From Neocallimastix lanati (nom. inval.) (lineage: Eukaryota > Neocallimastigomycota > Neocallimastigomycetes > Neocallimastigales > Neocallimastigaceae), in the NCBI GenBank assembly GCA_016946835.1, contig JACVTC010000016.1, forward strand, positions 172,501 to 235,000: a stretch of DNA of 62,500 bases, read 5' to 3'. The translations under genes and the position numbers were made by a program. This document shows, piece after piece, positions 51,025 to 62,500 of this stretch. Below the pieces are notes generated by a model. That model searched no databases and was not told where the DNA came from. It saw only the letters and a program-made list of their open reading frames with translations. How positions within the stretch are numbered: the stretch's first letter is position 1; each line of letters opens with the position of its first letter.

Positions 51025-51058
<34 letters not shown>

Positions 51059-51548
51059 TTTTCACTCTACTATACTATTACTATTAACACTATTATAAAA
51101 TAATTTTATTATTATTTTTATTGTTTGTATTATTTTCATATTATATATATATTTTAAGGTTATAATAGGAGTGTAAATAAATTTAAGAGAATGATTATAT
51201 TTTAATTACAAAAATTAAAAAAAAATAAAAAAATGTATATATAAAAATAATAAAGATATATATATATATATATATATATTTATTTTAATAAAATTATAAA
51301 AATTAAATAAAAATAAGAAAAAAATTTTTTTTCTATTTCTTTTCTTCTTTTTTTTTTTTTTTTTATCACTCTACCCTACTTTTACTATTTACACAATTAT
51401 AAAATAATTTATTATCATTATTATTTTTATTGTTCGTATTATTTTCATATTATATATATATATATAATATATATATATATATTTTTTTTTAAATTATAAT
51501 AAAAGTGTAAATAAATCCAAGAGAATGATTATTATTTTTTTTTTCCAA

Positions 51549-51632
<84 letters not shown>

Positions 51633-51660
51633 TAATTTTTATTAAAATCTTTACCAACTT
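50763..51660 (+). repeat. Three ~300-bp tandem repeats after hss
   Basis: Copies begin at 50763, 51064 and 51368 with ACTCTACCATACTATTACTA or variants. Each then carries TGTTTGTATTATTTTCATAT, AGGAGTGTAAATAAATTTAA and, in copies 1 and 2, GAGAATGATTATATTTTAAT. Copies 1 and 2 are nearly identical; copy 3 is more diverged and ends in an (AAT)n array. The first copy starts 110 bp after the hss stop codon, so it may include that gene's 3' untranslated region. Confidence 0.88.
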
Positions 51661-51709
51661 TTATTTTATTTTATTATTACTTTATTTTTTTATTTTTATT
51701 TTTTTTTTT

Positions 51710-51900
51710 CTAATTGGAAATATTAATTTTTATTATATATATTTTTTTTCTAATTGGAAATATCAACTTTTATTATATATATATATTTTTTAATTGGAAA
51801 TATTAACTTTTATTATATATATATTTTTTTCTAATTGGAAATATCAACTTTTATTTTATTATATTTCATTTTATTTTTTTTTTCTAATTGAAAATATATA
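51710..51900 (+). repeat. Five-copy ~40-bp tandem repeat
   Basis: TAATTGGAAATATYAACTTT followed by TATTATATATAT and a T run recurs at about 51710, 51750, 51790, 51831 and (diverged) 51884. Confidence 0.85.
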
Positions 51901-52130
51901 GATAGAATTACTATTAAACAAGAAACCTTCATTTTATTCATTATTATTTATTATTATCATCATTAATTCGATATTACTTCTAATTTATAATAAAAATATG
52001 TATATATATTTTTTCTTTTCAATAGAGAATAAGGATATTTGCTAATTATTATTATTAATTTACTTTTATTCTAAATATAATATAATCTTTATTTGATTTT
52101 TTTCTTTTTTAACCTTTAATAATATTATAG

Positions 52131-52201
52131 GTTAAAATATATTTATTAATTTCAACATTGCTTTTACTTGGTATAATCTTTAATTATAGAGTAATACAAA
52201 G
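52131..52201 (+). other. Possible orphan exon encoding a membrane helix
   Basis: A 71-nt segment is flanked by a good acceptor (ATTATAG) and donor (GTAAAT). Its open frame reads VKIYLLISTLLLLGI followed by IFNYRVIQ, a likely membrane-spanning or anchor helix. No partner exon is recognised on either side. It may be a small gene's internal exon, a relic, or chance. Confidence 0.2.
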
Positions 52202-54570
52202 GTAAATAAATTAATTTATAATTAATAAATTAAATATATAATATATTAAAATTATTTTTCTTCATTTATAAAATATTTATTAAATAATAATTGACACTAT
52301 TAATAAAAGTAAACTATTTTTAAACTTTTTGGAAAAGTTGTTAAAATTTCTTTTATATGTATAATATACAAATTTCTTAGTTTACACTTTATAAAAAATA
52401 ATATATAAATATATATTTAAAATAAATTTAAATTTAAAAATTTAAAAAAAAAAAAAAAATTAAATAATATAAAAAAATAAAATTTAATTAATTATAATTA
52501 TAAACTTTTTTTTTTATTAATAATAATAATAATATTATTTTTTATTTCTTTTTATAATAATATCATAAAATAAAATGCACCTTTTTTTTATCAATTAAAT
52601 TTTAATTATAAATACCAATGAAAATTAGGGTAAACTGAATAAAGCATAAACTCTATATAAAAAATGTTACATAATAAAATTGTTACATTATAAAATTATA
52701 AAAATTATAAAAATTGTTACATTATAAAAATTATAAAAAATGAAAAGAAATGAAAATGAAATTTGTTATTAAATTAAAATTCATAGATTAATTATATTAA
52801 TATATGAAATTAATCAATTAAGATATATTATACATATATTATATATTATTGGAATAATATATTATTTTTTATTGCTAATAGACAAATTATTATGAAATTA
52901 AAATATTGAAGTGTCACCATTGAATATATGGAATATTATTATAAAAAAAAAAAAAAAAAAAAAAAAGAAAATATGTAAAAATTAACAAATAAAAAAATTA
53001 TTTAAAGAAAAAACGAATTGCCATAATTTATTTATAATATATTATTAATACTATAGAAATAAAGTTTATATATATATGGATTATTTTATTTTATTAAAAA
53101 ATAATAATAATAGTAATGAATAAAATAATAAATATAAAAATAAATTGAAAAAAGATCCAATTATTTAATAATTAAAAATAATATAAATAATAATCAATCG
53201 ACTATAATTATAAAAATCATCTTAATTATATAAAACTATTTTTATATTTATATTTAAATTTATATTTATTATTAGGTTACATAAAAAAAATTTATTTATT
53301 TTTTATTATTATATTTTAAAATTATTAATAGGTTAGGTAAATATAGAATATATGTTCTACAATATAGATTAAATATATTATAATTTTTTAAAACAATTAA
53401 AAAAAAAATAATAGATAAAAAAACTATATAACAAATACTTTATGATAATTGGTTCATTTTAAAAAAAATATTTATTTATTTATTTATTCATTAATAATTA
53501 ATAAATAATTATATCATTAGATTTAATTTTTTATAATAAAAACATATTCTATTTATTATTACTTTAATTAATTATTAATGAAATTACATATATTATTAAC
53601 ATTTATTATTAATGATTATGAAAAATAATATATAAATAACAACTAATAATAATAATAATAATAATAAAAAATTAGAAATAAAATTTTTCATCATAAAGTA
53701 TTAAGTAGAATGATCATTTTAAATATATTATATATATATTATATATATTATATGTTATATTAAAAAAAATTTAATAATAATTAAAATTTTTACTTCATGG
53801 TAAATTTTTTTTTATCTAAAAATTTATGAACATGAAAGGAATAAAATTTTAATTTTATTGGAGAAGAATTTTTTTTTAAAGTTTTATTTATAAGAAGAAA
53901 CTTTCTTTTTTTGTTTTTAAAAGTATCATTGTAAAATTTTAATTTAATATTATTATATTTAATTCATGTATTCTTGTTAGAATAAATAAAATCATTTTTA
54001 ATTACTGCAATTTTGCAGGTTTTATTCTATCATATATTCAAAAATTATATAATTATATATTATATATTTAATTATAGATAAAAAATAGAAAAAAGAAATT
54101 AAAAGGTTATATTTTTACTTCATCATATATATACCTTTTTAATTTCTTTTTTTTTTTTTTTTTTTATTCAATTTTACTTATTTATTATATATAGCGCAAG
54201 TTAATACAATTAATAAATAAATTGTCAAAAAAAAAAAGTTTAACTATTAAATTAAATAACACATAAATTATTATCAATTATTAAATAATTCGCTTCAGCA
54301 ATATAATAATAATAAATAATAATTATAGATAATAAAATTTATAAAAAAATCTATTTAAAATAAATAACATCAATATAGTAAATATAAACATAAAATATAT
54401 TTACAAGGAAATTCAATAATTTCTTCATAGTACAAAATTGAAACACACTCACACACACAAAAAAAAAAAAGAAGTTAAAGAATAGATAAATATAAAGTTA
54501 ATCATATTTAAATTAAAACAGATAAATATATTTATATAAATCATACTTAACATCATTTCATATAAAAATT
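52202..54570. other. AT-rich intergenic, nothing recognised
   Basis: No exon, RNA or repeat family is recognised. Small features are a hairpin CTGCAATTTTGCAG at about 54005 and a short (CA)n run at 54445-54459. Many short AT palindromes occur (for example near 53730-53760). Confidence 0.5.
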
Positions 54571-54715
54571 AACTAAAACGGCATAAAACATTTATATCAT
54601 TAATAACATTCATATAATAATAGTAATTAACTAAAACGACATAAAATATTTATATAATAATAACTAAAAAGGCATACAATATTTATAATAATAATTAAAA
54701 CGACATAAACATAAT
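54571..54715 (+). promoter_or_regulatory. Four copies of AACTAAAACGRCATAAA upstream of kinesin-like gene
   Basis: The phrase AACTAAAACGGCATAAAA or a close variant starts at 54571, 54629, 54662 and 54693, each followed by a variant of ATTTATA or ATAA. The copies lie 250 to 375 bp before the start codon of the kinesin-like gene. The conserved AACGRCATA core stands out against AT-rich flanks and could be a repeated transcription-factor site. A simple local minisatellite is the alternative. Confidence 0.4.
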
Positions 54716-54944
54716 AAAATAATAAATAATTAAGGAAATATATACCATATCATAATTACACATTCATTATTGAAATAGAAATATAAAACAATAATACTTT
54801 AAAGATATAAATATTAATATAAAAAGAAAAATAATAAAAAATAATTATCTAAATAAAAATTTATAAAAGCACAATAAATACAATTAATTTATTTAAAAAA
54901 TAACAAAAAAAAAAAAAAAAAAAAAAAAAGAAGTAAAGAAAAAA

Positions 54945-55261
54945 ATGTCTGAAACCTCAACTAATACACAAAATAAAAAAGAGATATTTCCCTTTGAGGA
55001 AAATGTAAATGCTATTCTTCGTTTAAAACCATCAATTTATTATAGTGAATCTTATATTAACTGTAAATCTAATATTTATGACAAAATTTATGATGAATAT
55101 ATATCGAATAGAAGAATTTATGACAATACAGTACTTCCATATATCAAATCTTTCATGAGAGGGTAAGAAATATATATATATTTTAAAAAGATTTTAAAAA
55201 GTTAGAATATTGTGAAACTTTTTTTTTTTTTTTTTTTTAAAAAAAAACTTTAATATTTTAA

Positions 55262-55329
<68 letters not shown>

Positions 55330-55466
55330 AAAGTATTCTTTTAAATAAAATATATTAAATTTAAATAGATATTTTAAATAAATAAATAAATAAATAAATT
55401 AAATTTCATTTTTTTTAGTATCATAATTATAATTAAAGTACTAATTGCTTTATTTTTTATTATTTC

Positions 55467-55523
<57 letters not shown>

Positions 55524-58500
55524 AACCATATATATTTAAATATTTAAATATTCAATTTAATTCAATCTAATTCTATTCTATTCCTTAATATTGATTAATT
55601 ATATTAAAAAAAAAAAAAAAAAATAAAATAAAATTAAAAAATAAAAATAATACTATAATTACTATATTTTTAAAAGTATTGATGTCAATTTTATGGCCTT
55701 TGGTCCAAAAAATGGAGGTAAAACTTATACATTTGTTGGAGAACAATTTAATATAAATGCATTCAAAAAAGATTCAAAAGGAATTATTTTATACGCAATA
55801 ACTAGTATATTTAAAGCTTTAAATTTCATGAAAGAAAAAAATATCAAATATCAAATTGGTTACTCTTTAATAGAAATTCCAGATAAAGGTGAAAATGTAA
55901 AAGTTTCATTAAATGATAATTTTAAAGGTTTTAATAATTTAAAAGATGTTAAACAAGCTATATTAAAACATTATAAAGAAAAGAAATTTGAAAATTCAAA
56001 TGTTATATTCAATGTTTCCCTTGTTCAATATCGTGTTAATAAAAAGACCGATCAAATGATAAAATTAGAATCAAAGCTTAATTTTATTGATTTTTGTCAT
56101 ACTGTTACCGACGAATTATTAAATAAAACGGAAATTAATACGTTAGTCGAACCTAAAGAAAACTTACATATTATGTTTAGTTATTGCCCATGTCTTGATG
56201 AAATGGTTAGTAGAGCTTTAAGTGGTAAGGAAAGAACCATTATTTTCTACTGTACACCATGTTTAAATAATACACCAGAAGAAATTAAAAATACCGAAAA
56301 AATAGAAAATATTATTCAACTTTTACGTAAAATTCCATGTACTATTGATATCAATTGTACTGAAAGTTCAAATAGTACTATGGTAAAGGAAAATATAGCT
56401 TTCTTAAAGAAAAAGTTGAACCTCTTCAAACAAAGTATTTCATTTAAAAATAACGATGAAAAAGATTATTATCAAGGTTACACAGGAAATGATGACGATA
56501 ATCGTTCTTCTTTCAATAGAAATCAAAATCAAAAAGGCGTTAATAAAGAAGATATTGGAATTTATGATGACTCGAAGGAAGATATTGAGCCGGATACAGA
56601 TGATAGTGAAGTTATTGTTGATTATCATCATGAAAATGAAATTGACAGTGAAGGTCTTAAAAATATTATTGATGATGACGATTTTAATGGAGAAATTATA
56701 AAAAGAAGTGATTCCTCACTGACAAAAAATAATAATAATGTCAAGGAAACCGTTACTGAAAGAGTTGTTCCTCTTCAAGAACCTGCCCCATTCATTGTCA
56801 TTCCATCTGAAAATACTTTACTCTCTGATGATGATGATGAACTCGACAAAGAATTTTCTAATGAAGGATATGTTATTAAGGAACCAAAAAGTGAAGAAGT
56901 TTATTATTACAGTAATGTTAATGTACTTGAACCCATCGTCGAAGAAGATTCACAAGAAGTTATCAAAGCCATGCAAGATATGGATAGTGATTCCGTTATC
57001 ATTGAAAATGAAACTATCGAAAACTTACCAAAAAAGAAGACAGAAGTACAGGTTTATTCATCCGAACCTATTATTGAGGAAGAAATTGTGACGACCTCAG
57101 AGCCTGGTATGATTACTAAAAAAATTATAACAAAAACTACTAAAACCATTACCAACAGTAGTATCAGTACTAGTGAACCAAAAATTACGACTAACATTAT
57201 TCGTACCAATATTACTAAGAAGCCAGTTTCTGAAATTGAACTCAATACCAGTACCACTAAGCCAGTAGATGAATCAAAAATAGATACAGCAAAGTCAGTA
57301 GTCGATACCAAAACTACTACTACTACTTCTTCTTCTACTTATACTACTAATACTAATACTAATACTACTAATACTACTAATACTACTAATACTACTAATA
57401 TTTCTACTAATACTAATACCACTAATAATAATAGTACTATTAATAATAGTACTACTACTACATCTGAACCATTGAATAAAAATGAAAAAATGATTAGAAA
57501 TGAACCTGCTGTTGAAACTAATACTATCACTATTACGAAATCATTAGATAAAAATGAAACAGTTACCACAAATGAACCTGTTGTTGAAACCAAATCCATT
57601 ACTACGGAATCATCAATTAAAAATGAAAAGGCAGATATTATAAATGAACCCATTGTTGAAGCCAAAATTATTGATGATCCATCAAAGTCTCAAACTGTTA
57701 TCACTGAGAAAACAGTTATTACAAAACCAACGACTGGCACAACAACAGCAGCAACAGTAACCGTAACAAATAATAATACCAATAATACATCCAATGATAA
57801 TGATAATGAAAATGAAAGAGAACCTCGTAAAATTGAAAAAATCATTATTCCAGCTCGTCGTACTGCCTCACTCAAACGTAACAGCTCACCAAAGCCTATG
57901 AATTCTCCAAAGTTAGTAAATTCCCCAACTGATTCACCAAAATCTTTTGCTTCTGCACCAAGAACGTCATCTATTCGTAGTTTTCATAGTGACCATTCAA
58001 ATACAAAGTCTTCTTCTGATGAAGAAAACTCTGAACCAGAACATACCAGTAAAACTCAAACCACCTATTTACTACCATCATTAGTTCCTCGTAGAATATC
58101 CAGTAAAACACCAAAGGTTGTTTCTAATCCAGCTAAATTTATTTCAACCATCAATAACACCTCCTCCACCACAAACAATGAGAAAGAAAAAGAAGGTAAA
58201 ACTTTTATTGATACGATTAAAGATAAATTTAATCGTAATAATAAGAATGATGAAAGGAAAGAAAATGTGAACATTAAGGAAGAACCAGGTAGAACAGGTA
58301 GAACTGTTACGACCACTACTACAGTAACTGTAAAAGGTAAACCCAAAATTAAGACTACTACCACGACTACTAAGACAACTACCATTAAAAAAGTTCCAGC
58401 TATCCCAGATTCTGAAATAAAAGATACAAAGAAAACTATTGAAGAAAATTCAAATTCAAATTCAAACAATTCAAAGATTAAACATCTCACTAAAGCTATT

Positions 58501-59316
58501 GAAGCTAAGGATGCAGAAATTAAGGACAGAGTCGAAATTATTAAACAATACGCTGATACTCTTTTATCCTTGGAAGAAAATCAAATTTTAAATAAAAAGA
58601 ATAGTCGGGAATATTTAAAATTTGAAAATGAACTTAAACAAAGAACGGTAGAGGGTGAAAAGAACATCGATGAATTAAGAGAGAAATTAAATTATCTTAC
58701 GGATCTTGTTAATGAAAAAAATAAGCAAATTAAGAGTATTGATGAAAATGCTAAAAATAAGGAATTAGAATTAGAAAATTCTAAAAATAAGTTATCATTT
58801 CTTATTAGTGTTTTAGATGAAAAAGATGCCATCATTAAGAAGTCAAACGAAAGAGTTAAAGAAATGGAAAGCAAAAATCAAAACTTGAGCGATTCTGTTG
58901 AGGATTATGAAACTCATATAAAGTATTTGAAGCAACAATTATTAGAAAAGGAAAGAATTAATCAAGCTCTCGAATCCCAAATGACTGAACTTTCTGAAAG
59001 AATTAATCAAGCTCAAGAAAGAATGGAGAAGCTTTATCAATTACAAATTAAACAGAAAGAGAAGCATAAGATTCAACTTGAAAAGCAAAGTCTTAAATAT
59101 AAAAAAATTATTAAGAAATTAATTGAAAAGAAGCGATTAAGTACATCCTCTTCTATTCCTGTTTCAGAAATTTCATCTAATTTAAGTAGTAAGGAAATTC
59201 CATCAGATCTTTACTCCTATAAAAGTGATCTTACCACAGATATGGTCAGTGATGAAGATTTAAACTCTTCCAACTTTATTATTCATAATAATAATATTGG
59301 TGGTGTTAATAATAAC

Positions 59317-59355
<39 letters not shown>

Positions 59356-60517
59356 TATAATCACCAAGAAAATAAAATATATGCTGAAGTTTTAAATCAC
59401 TATAATAAAATCTTCAAAAAACTTAAGGAAGTTCTTGTGGAACCCGCTCGTGATAATCAAAGTCAAGTTACTAGTCCTACCCTTTCTGAGATGACAAATA
59501 TTAGTAAGGCAAATGAACTTGTAAAATCTGAACATCAACATATTAAAAATGAAGAAAATTATCAAATGGATTTAGTTCAAGCTGCGGAGACCTTAAATTC
59601 CCAAGTTAACCACTGGAAACAATATTCTTCGGATCAACAACGTCATATTGATGAATTACAAGCTGAACAAGCTAGATTAATGGCTAAAATTGAATCGTTG
59701 AGTAAACTTCAAAATTTAAAGGATGGGGATAAGGAAGAAAATGAAAGATTAATTAAAGAAGCTAATACGACCTTAGAAAGTATTAAAACTGAAATTATGA
59801 ATTCTATTCTTGTAGAGGATACTCCTGCCGTGGATGATGGTAAAGTATTTCATTTATCCGATTATAAAGAAGAATTAGGACTTGATTCAGATCCTGTAGA
59901 GGAGGAACCAAAGAAGGATACTAAAACCACCACCACCACAACAACAGTTGAATCTGAAAATACTAAAAATATAAAAGATAATAAGAATACTAATACTGAT
60001 ATAAATACTAATACTAATACTACTACTAATAATAATACAAATAAAGAAAAAGAAAATGAACAAAGAATTCAACAACAAAATCAAAAAATTAATAATCTAC
60101 GTAAATGTTGTGATCGTCAATCAGAAATGATTGTTAACCTTGAATTCTCATTAATGAAGGCACAAGCTCTTATAGTTTCCTTAACTCAAAACGGTGAAAG
60201 TTCTGTCATTCCTAATGATATTGAAAAAACTTCTTTTAATACTAATAATAATGCTAATAAAATTGATTCTATCAACTCTTCTTCTCATGAACAAAAGTCA
60301 ATCTATAAAAGAGATAAAAATAGAATTAATCCTCTTATTTACAATAACTATAGTAATATTGAAGATAGTATGGAATTAGATGATTCCATGATAAGTCAAA
60401 TCCAATCAAATCCAGAAAACACAGAAAATCTTCTTTATGATGATTGTAGCTTTGATGATCTTCAAGTTTCTGTTAATAATAATAAAGATAATAATAATAA
60501 TAATAATAATAATAAAG

Positions 60518-60560
<43 letters not shown>

Positions 60561-62500
60561 TAATAATAATAATAATTCATCAATCCTTCTTAATACCCGT
60601 GAATTCAAAAATAAAAATTTATTTATGAATGATTCAAATCCAAATCAGGAAGATAAGGATAATGTTACAAGATCAACCACTAAGGTTAATTCAATTGTCA
60701 ATGATAAAACTACTACAGAAATAAATTCAAATACTATTAATAATGATAATAATAATAATAATAAATCCAAAGTAACATTAGTTAATGGTGCATCTATATC
60801 TTCATCTACTACTCCATGGAAAAATAACATTTATCGTCAACCTATGATCACTCCATCTTCTAAATACCCAAAGAAATCTGAAACCGTAGTTACCACTTCT
60901 AATACTTATACTACTATTTCTACCTCTGCTTCTGTTCTTCCACCATCTCCATCTATTTCTAATAAATCTCAACGTTCTAGTAAGCTTCTTAGTAGTCATA
61001 AGAACAAAAAGAATGGAAGTAAGGAAAAGAAAAATTCATTAAAGAATATCTTTTCCAGAAGTAGTTTTGAATCTTCGAAATCTGAAAGTGATAAAGAAAG
61101 TACTAAAACTAAAGATAGTAAACGTTCATCTCTTTCCAAGTTCTTCTCCAGGAAAAGTAGAAATAGTACTATGACAAATGGTAGTGGAAGTGAATATAAT
61201 ACTAATAATAATAATAATAATAGCAATGAAGATGATATTCATTCTCAGAATTCAACTACTACTACCACTTCATTTAATAATATTCCACAACTACCAAATC
61301 CAGTAACAGTAAAGAAAATTTCAGGTGTAAATTCTATTCCTCATTCTGGTTCATATACTACAACAGACAGTACAGAATATTACGATGTTATTACAACCTC
61401 CAATGAACCTACTAAAACTAAAAACACTGAAGAGATTACAGAAATTCATTCCCCAGAAATTATTCGTCCTGTTAATCCAACAGTAAAATCTGTTGATATC
61501 TATTCCATAAGTCAAGCTAAATTAGAAGAAGAAATTCAAGCTGAATTAGAAAAATTCCATCCACAAGCTCATCAATTCATTACTTTTAGTGATCATCAAA
61601 TTTTCAATGAAAAGAAATCTGATGAATTTGATAATATTCCAAAGGGAGAAGTGGTTGATGAAGGTAAAAAGGTTATTTTAAATCATCTTATCCCATCCTC
61701 TAAATCTAATCATAGTATTAGTATTGTTCCAGAAAACTTAAAGGAAGATAATACACATCTTCATCCTAGTGAACGCTACGACTACTACTACAGAAATTCA
61801 TCTTATCAACCACAATACATTACTTCCAATGAAGCCTCCACTTGTCAACCACCACAACAAAAATCTCAATCTCAATCTCAATCTCAATATAATATAACTA
61901 ATAATGAACCATCCACTTATCAACCAAATGAAACGCTTTACTCTGAAACTCTTTGCTCCCCAACCCTTAATAATAATGATATTACAAGTTATCCAACTTT
62001 AAATGAAACTATCTTTATTAAAACTCCAAAAATCATTGAAGAAGTTAATAATGGTAATGATGAAAACATCAAATCAGTCATAAACCATACTAAATCAAAT
62101 GATATTCGTAGTCCAGATCTTACCATGAATGAAACCCTCTATTCGCCAAATCTTAATAACAATGAAATTACAGTTTATCCTATAGTTAGTTCTAATAGTA
62201 TGGCTTTAACTACAACTCCTAATATTAATACTACAACTATTACTATTAATAATAATAAAAATATTAATAAAACTACTACACCTTCAACTACTACTACTAC
62301 TACAAATACTAATAAGGCTACTCCAGTAGTTAAGAGGATTATAAGAAAGGTTATAACCACCACTACTACCACTACTACCATTCCATCAATGACAGTTACT
62401 ACTGATGTTTCAAACACTCAAAAATCATTCTTACCAACCTTCCCTTCAAAACCAACTGAAATTAAAATTAATACCAACGATCAACCTTCCAATTCAGAAA
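54945..62500 (+). CDS. Giant kinesin-like protein with degenerate motor (3' end missing)
   Basis: Exon 1 is 54945-55162 and exon 2 runs from 55677, open to the window edge (2347 residues visible). The two join through a split Gly codon. Residues about 15-320 follow the kinesin motor outline: NAILRLKP; VLPYIKSFMRGIDVNFMAFG; P-loop GPKNGGKT at 82-89 then YTF; a core strand FNVSLVQY; LNFIDF near 207-212; and the final IIFYCTPC with a heptad helix after it. Switch I NxxSSRSH is not visible and switch II DLAGSE is replaced by D211-F-C-H, so ATP hydrolysis is doubtful. Then come acidic and Thr/Glu-rich stretches, coiled coil at about 1008-1225, poly-Asn tracts, more coiled coil, paired motifs SLKNIFSRSS and SLSKFFSRKS, and Thr runs. 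It could be a pseudo-kinesin scaffold. Kinesin class cannot be assigned. Confidence 0.72.
55267..55522. repeat. Two very long T runs in kinesin-like gene intron
   Basis: The 514-bp intron (55163-55676) contains T runs of 59 nt (55267-55325) and 54 nt (55469-55522). They are the longest T runs noticed in the window. The exact lengths may be affected by sequencing. Confidence 0.85.

Noticed and set aside
57054-58490. Several minus-strand frames of 60-141 codons rich in Val, Leu and Ile
   Set aside because: They are antisense to the Thr/Asn/Glu-rich part of the kinesin-like gene and have no conserved features.

Overview
The window looks like nuclear DNA of an anaerobic gut fungus (Neocallimastigomycota), inferred from combined signs. 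It is extremely A+T-rich, with A or T runs of 20 to 60 nt every few hundred bases. Genes are split by short AT-rich GT...AG introns, use the standard code, and carry long asparagine tracts. One gene encodes a fungal Rim15-type kinase with a C-terminal receiver domain. Dictyostelids share the AT-richness and poly-Asn, but the Rim15 PAS / zinc finger / split AGC kinase / receiver layout is fungal.

Five genes can be modelled. (1) 5802-9051 (+), 11 exons: a SMYD-type protein with MYND finger, SET and post-SET motifs. (2) 22135-25524 (+), 2 exons: a 1016-residue coiled-coil protein with Ser-rich and Asp/Glu-rich tails, function unknown. (3) 28600-40342 (-), 8 exons: a 3202-residue Rim15/Greatwall-family kinase. 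(4) 48830-50653 (+), 2 exons: a 479-residue protein of the bacterial homospermidine synthase family, a candidate horizontal acquisition. (5) 54945 to beyond the window end (+): a giant protein (2347 residues visible) with a degenerate N-terminal kinesin motor, coiled coils and low-complexity tail. In models 1 to 4 all splice phases join and the total length is a multiple of three; model 5 stays open to the edge.

The rest is repeats and decayed elements. Positions 1-2875 are an ATTTT pentamer satellite that becomes a strict array of 31 copies of a 50-bp unit; related arrays lie at 44450-45170 (+) and 46585-46827 (reverse). Three relics of one FLYWCH/MULE transposase family lie at 3038-4064, 10037-10990 and 27643-27760; the second is bracketed by 41-bp inverted repeats. 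A tRNA-Glu-like SINE candidate (11505-11610, -) lies beside a stretch of unusual composition (about 11.1-13.45 kb). A 250-bp tandem duplication with an internally inverted segment is at 45172-45670, and a folded-RNA candidate ending in a T run at 47381-47549.

The five genes do not form an obvious pathway or cluster. Genes 2 and 3 converge, 3 and 4 diverge across 8.5 kb, and 4 and 5 are in tandem. Rim15 kinases act in nutrient and quiescence signalling and the SMYD protein is probably a lysine methyltransferase; the shared location is most likely incidental.
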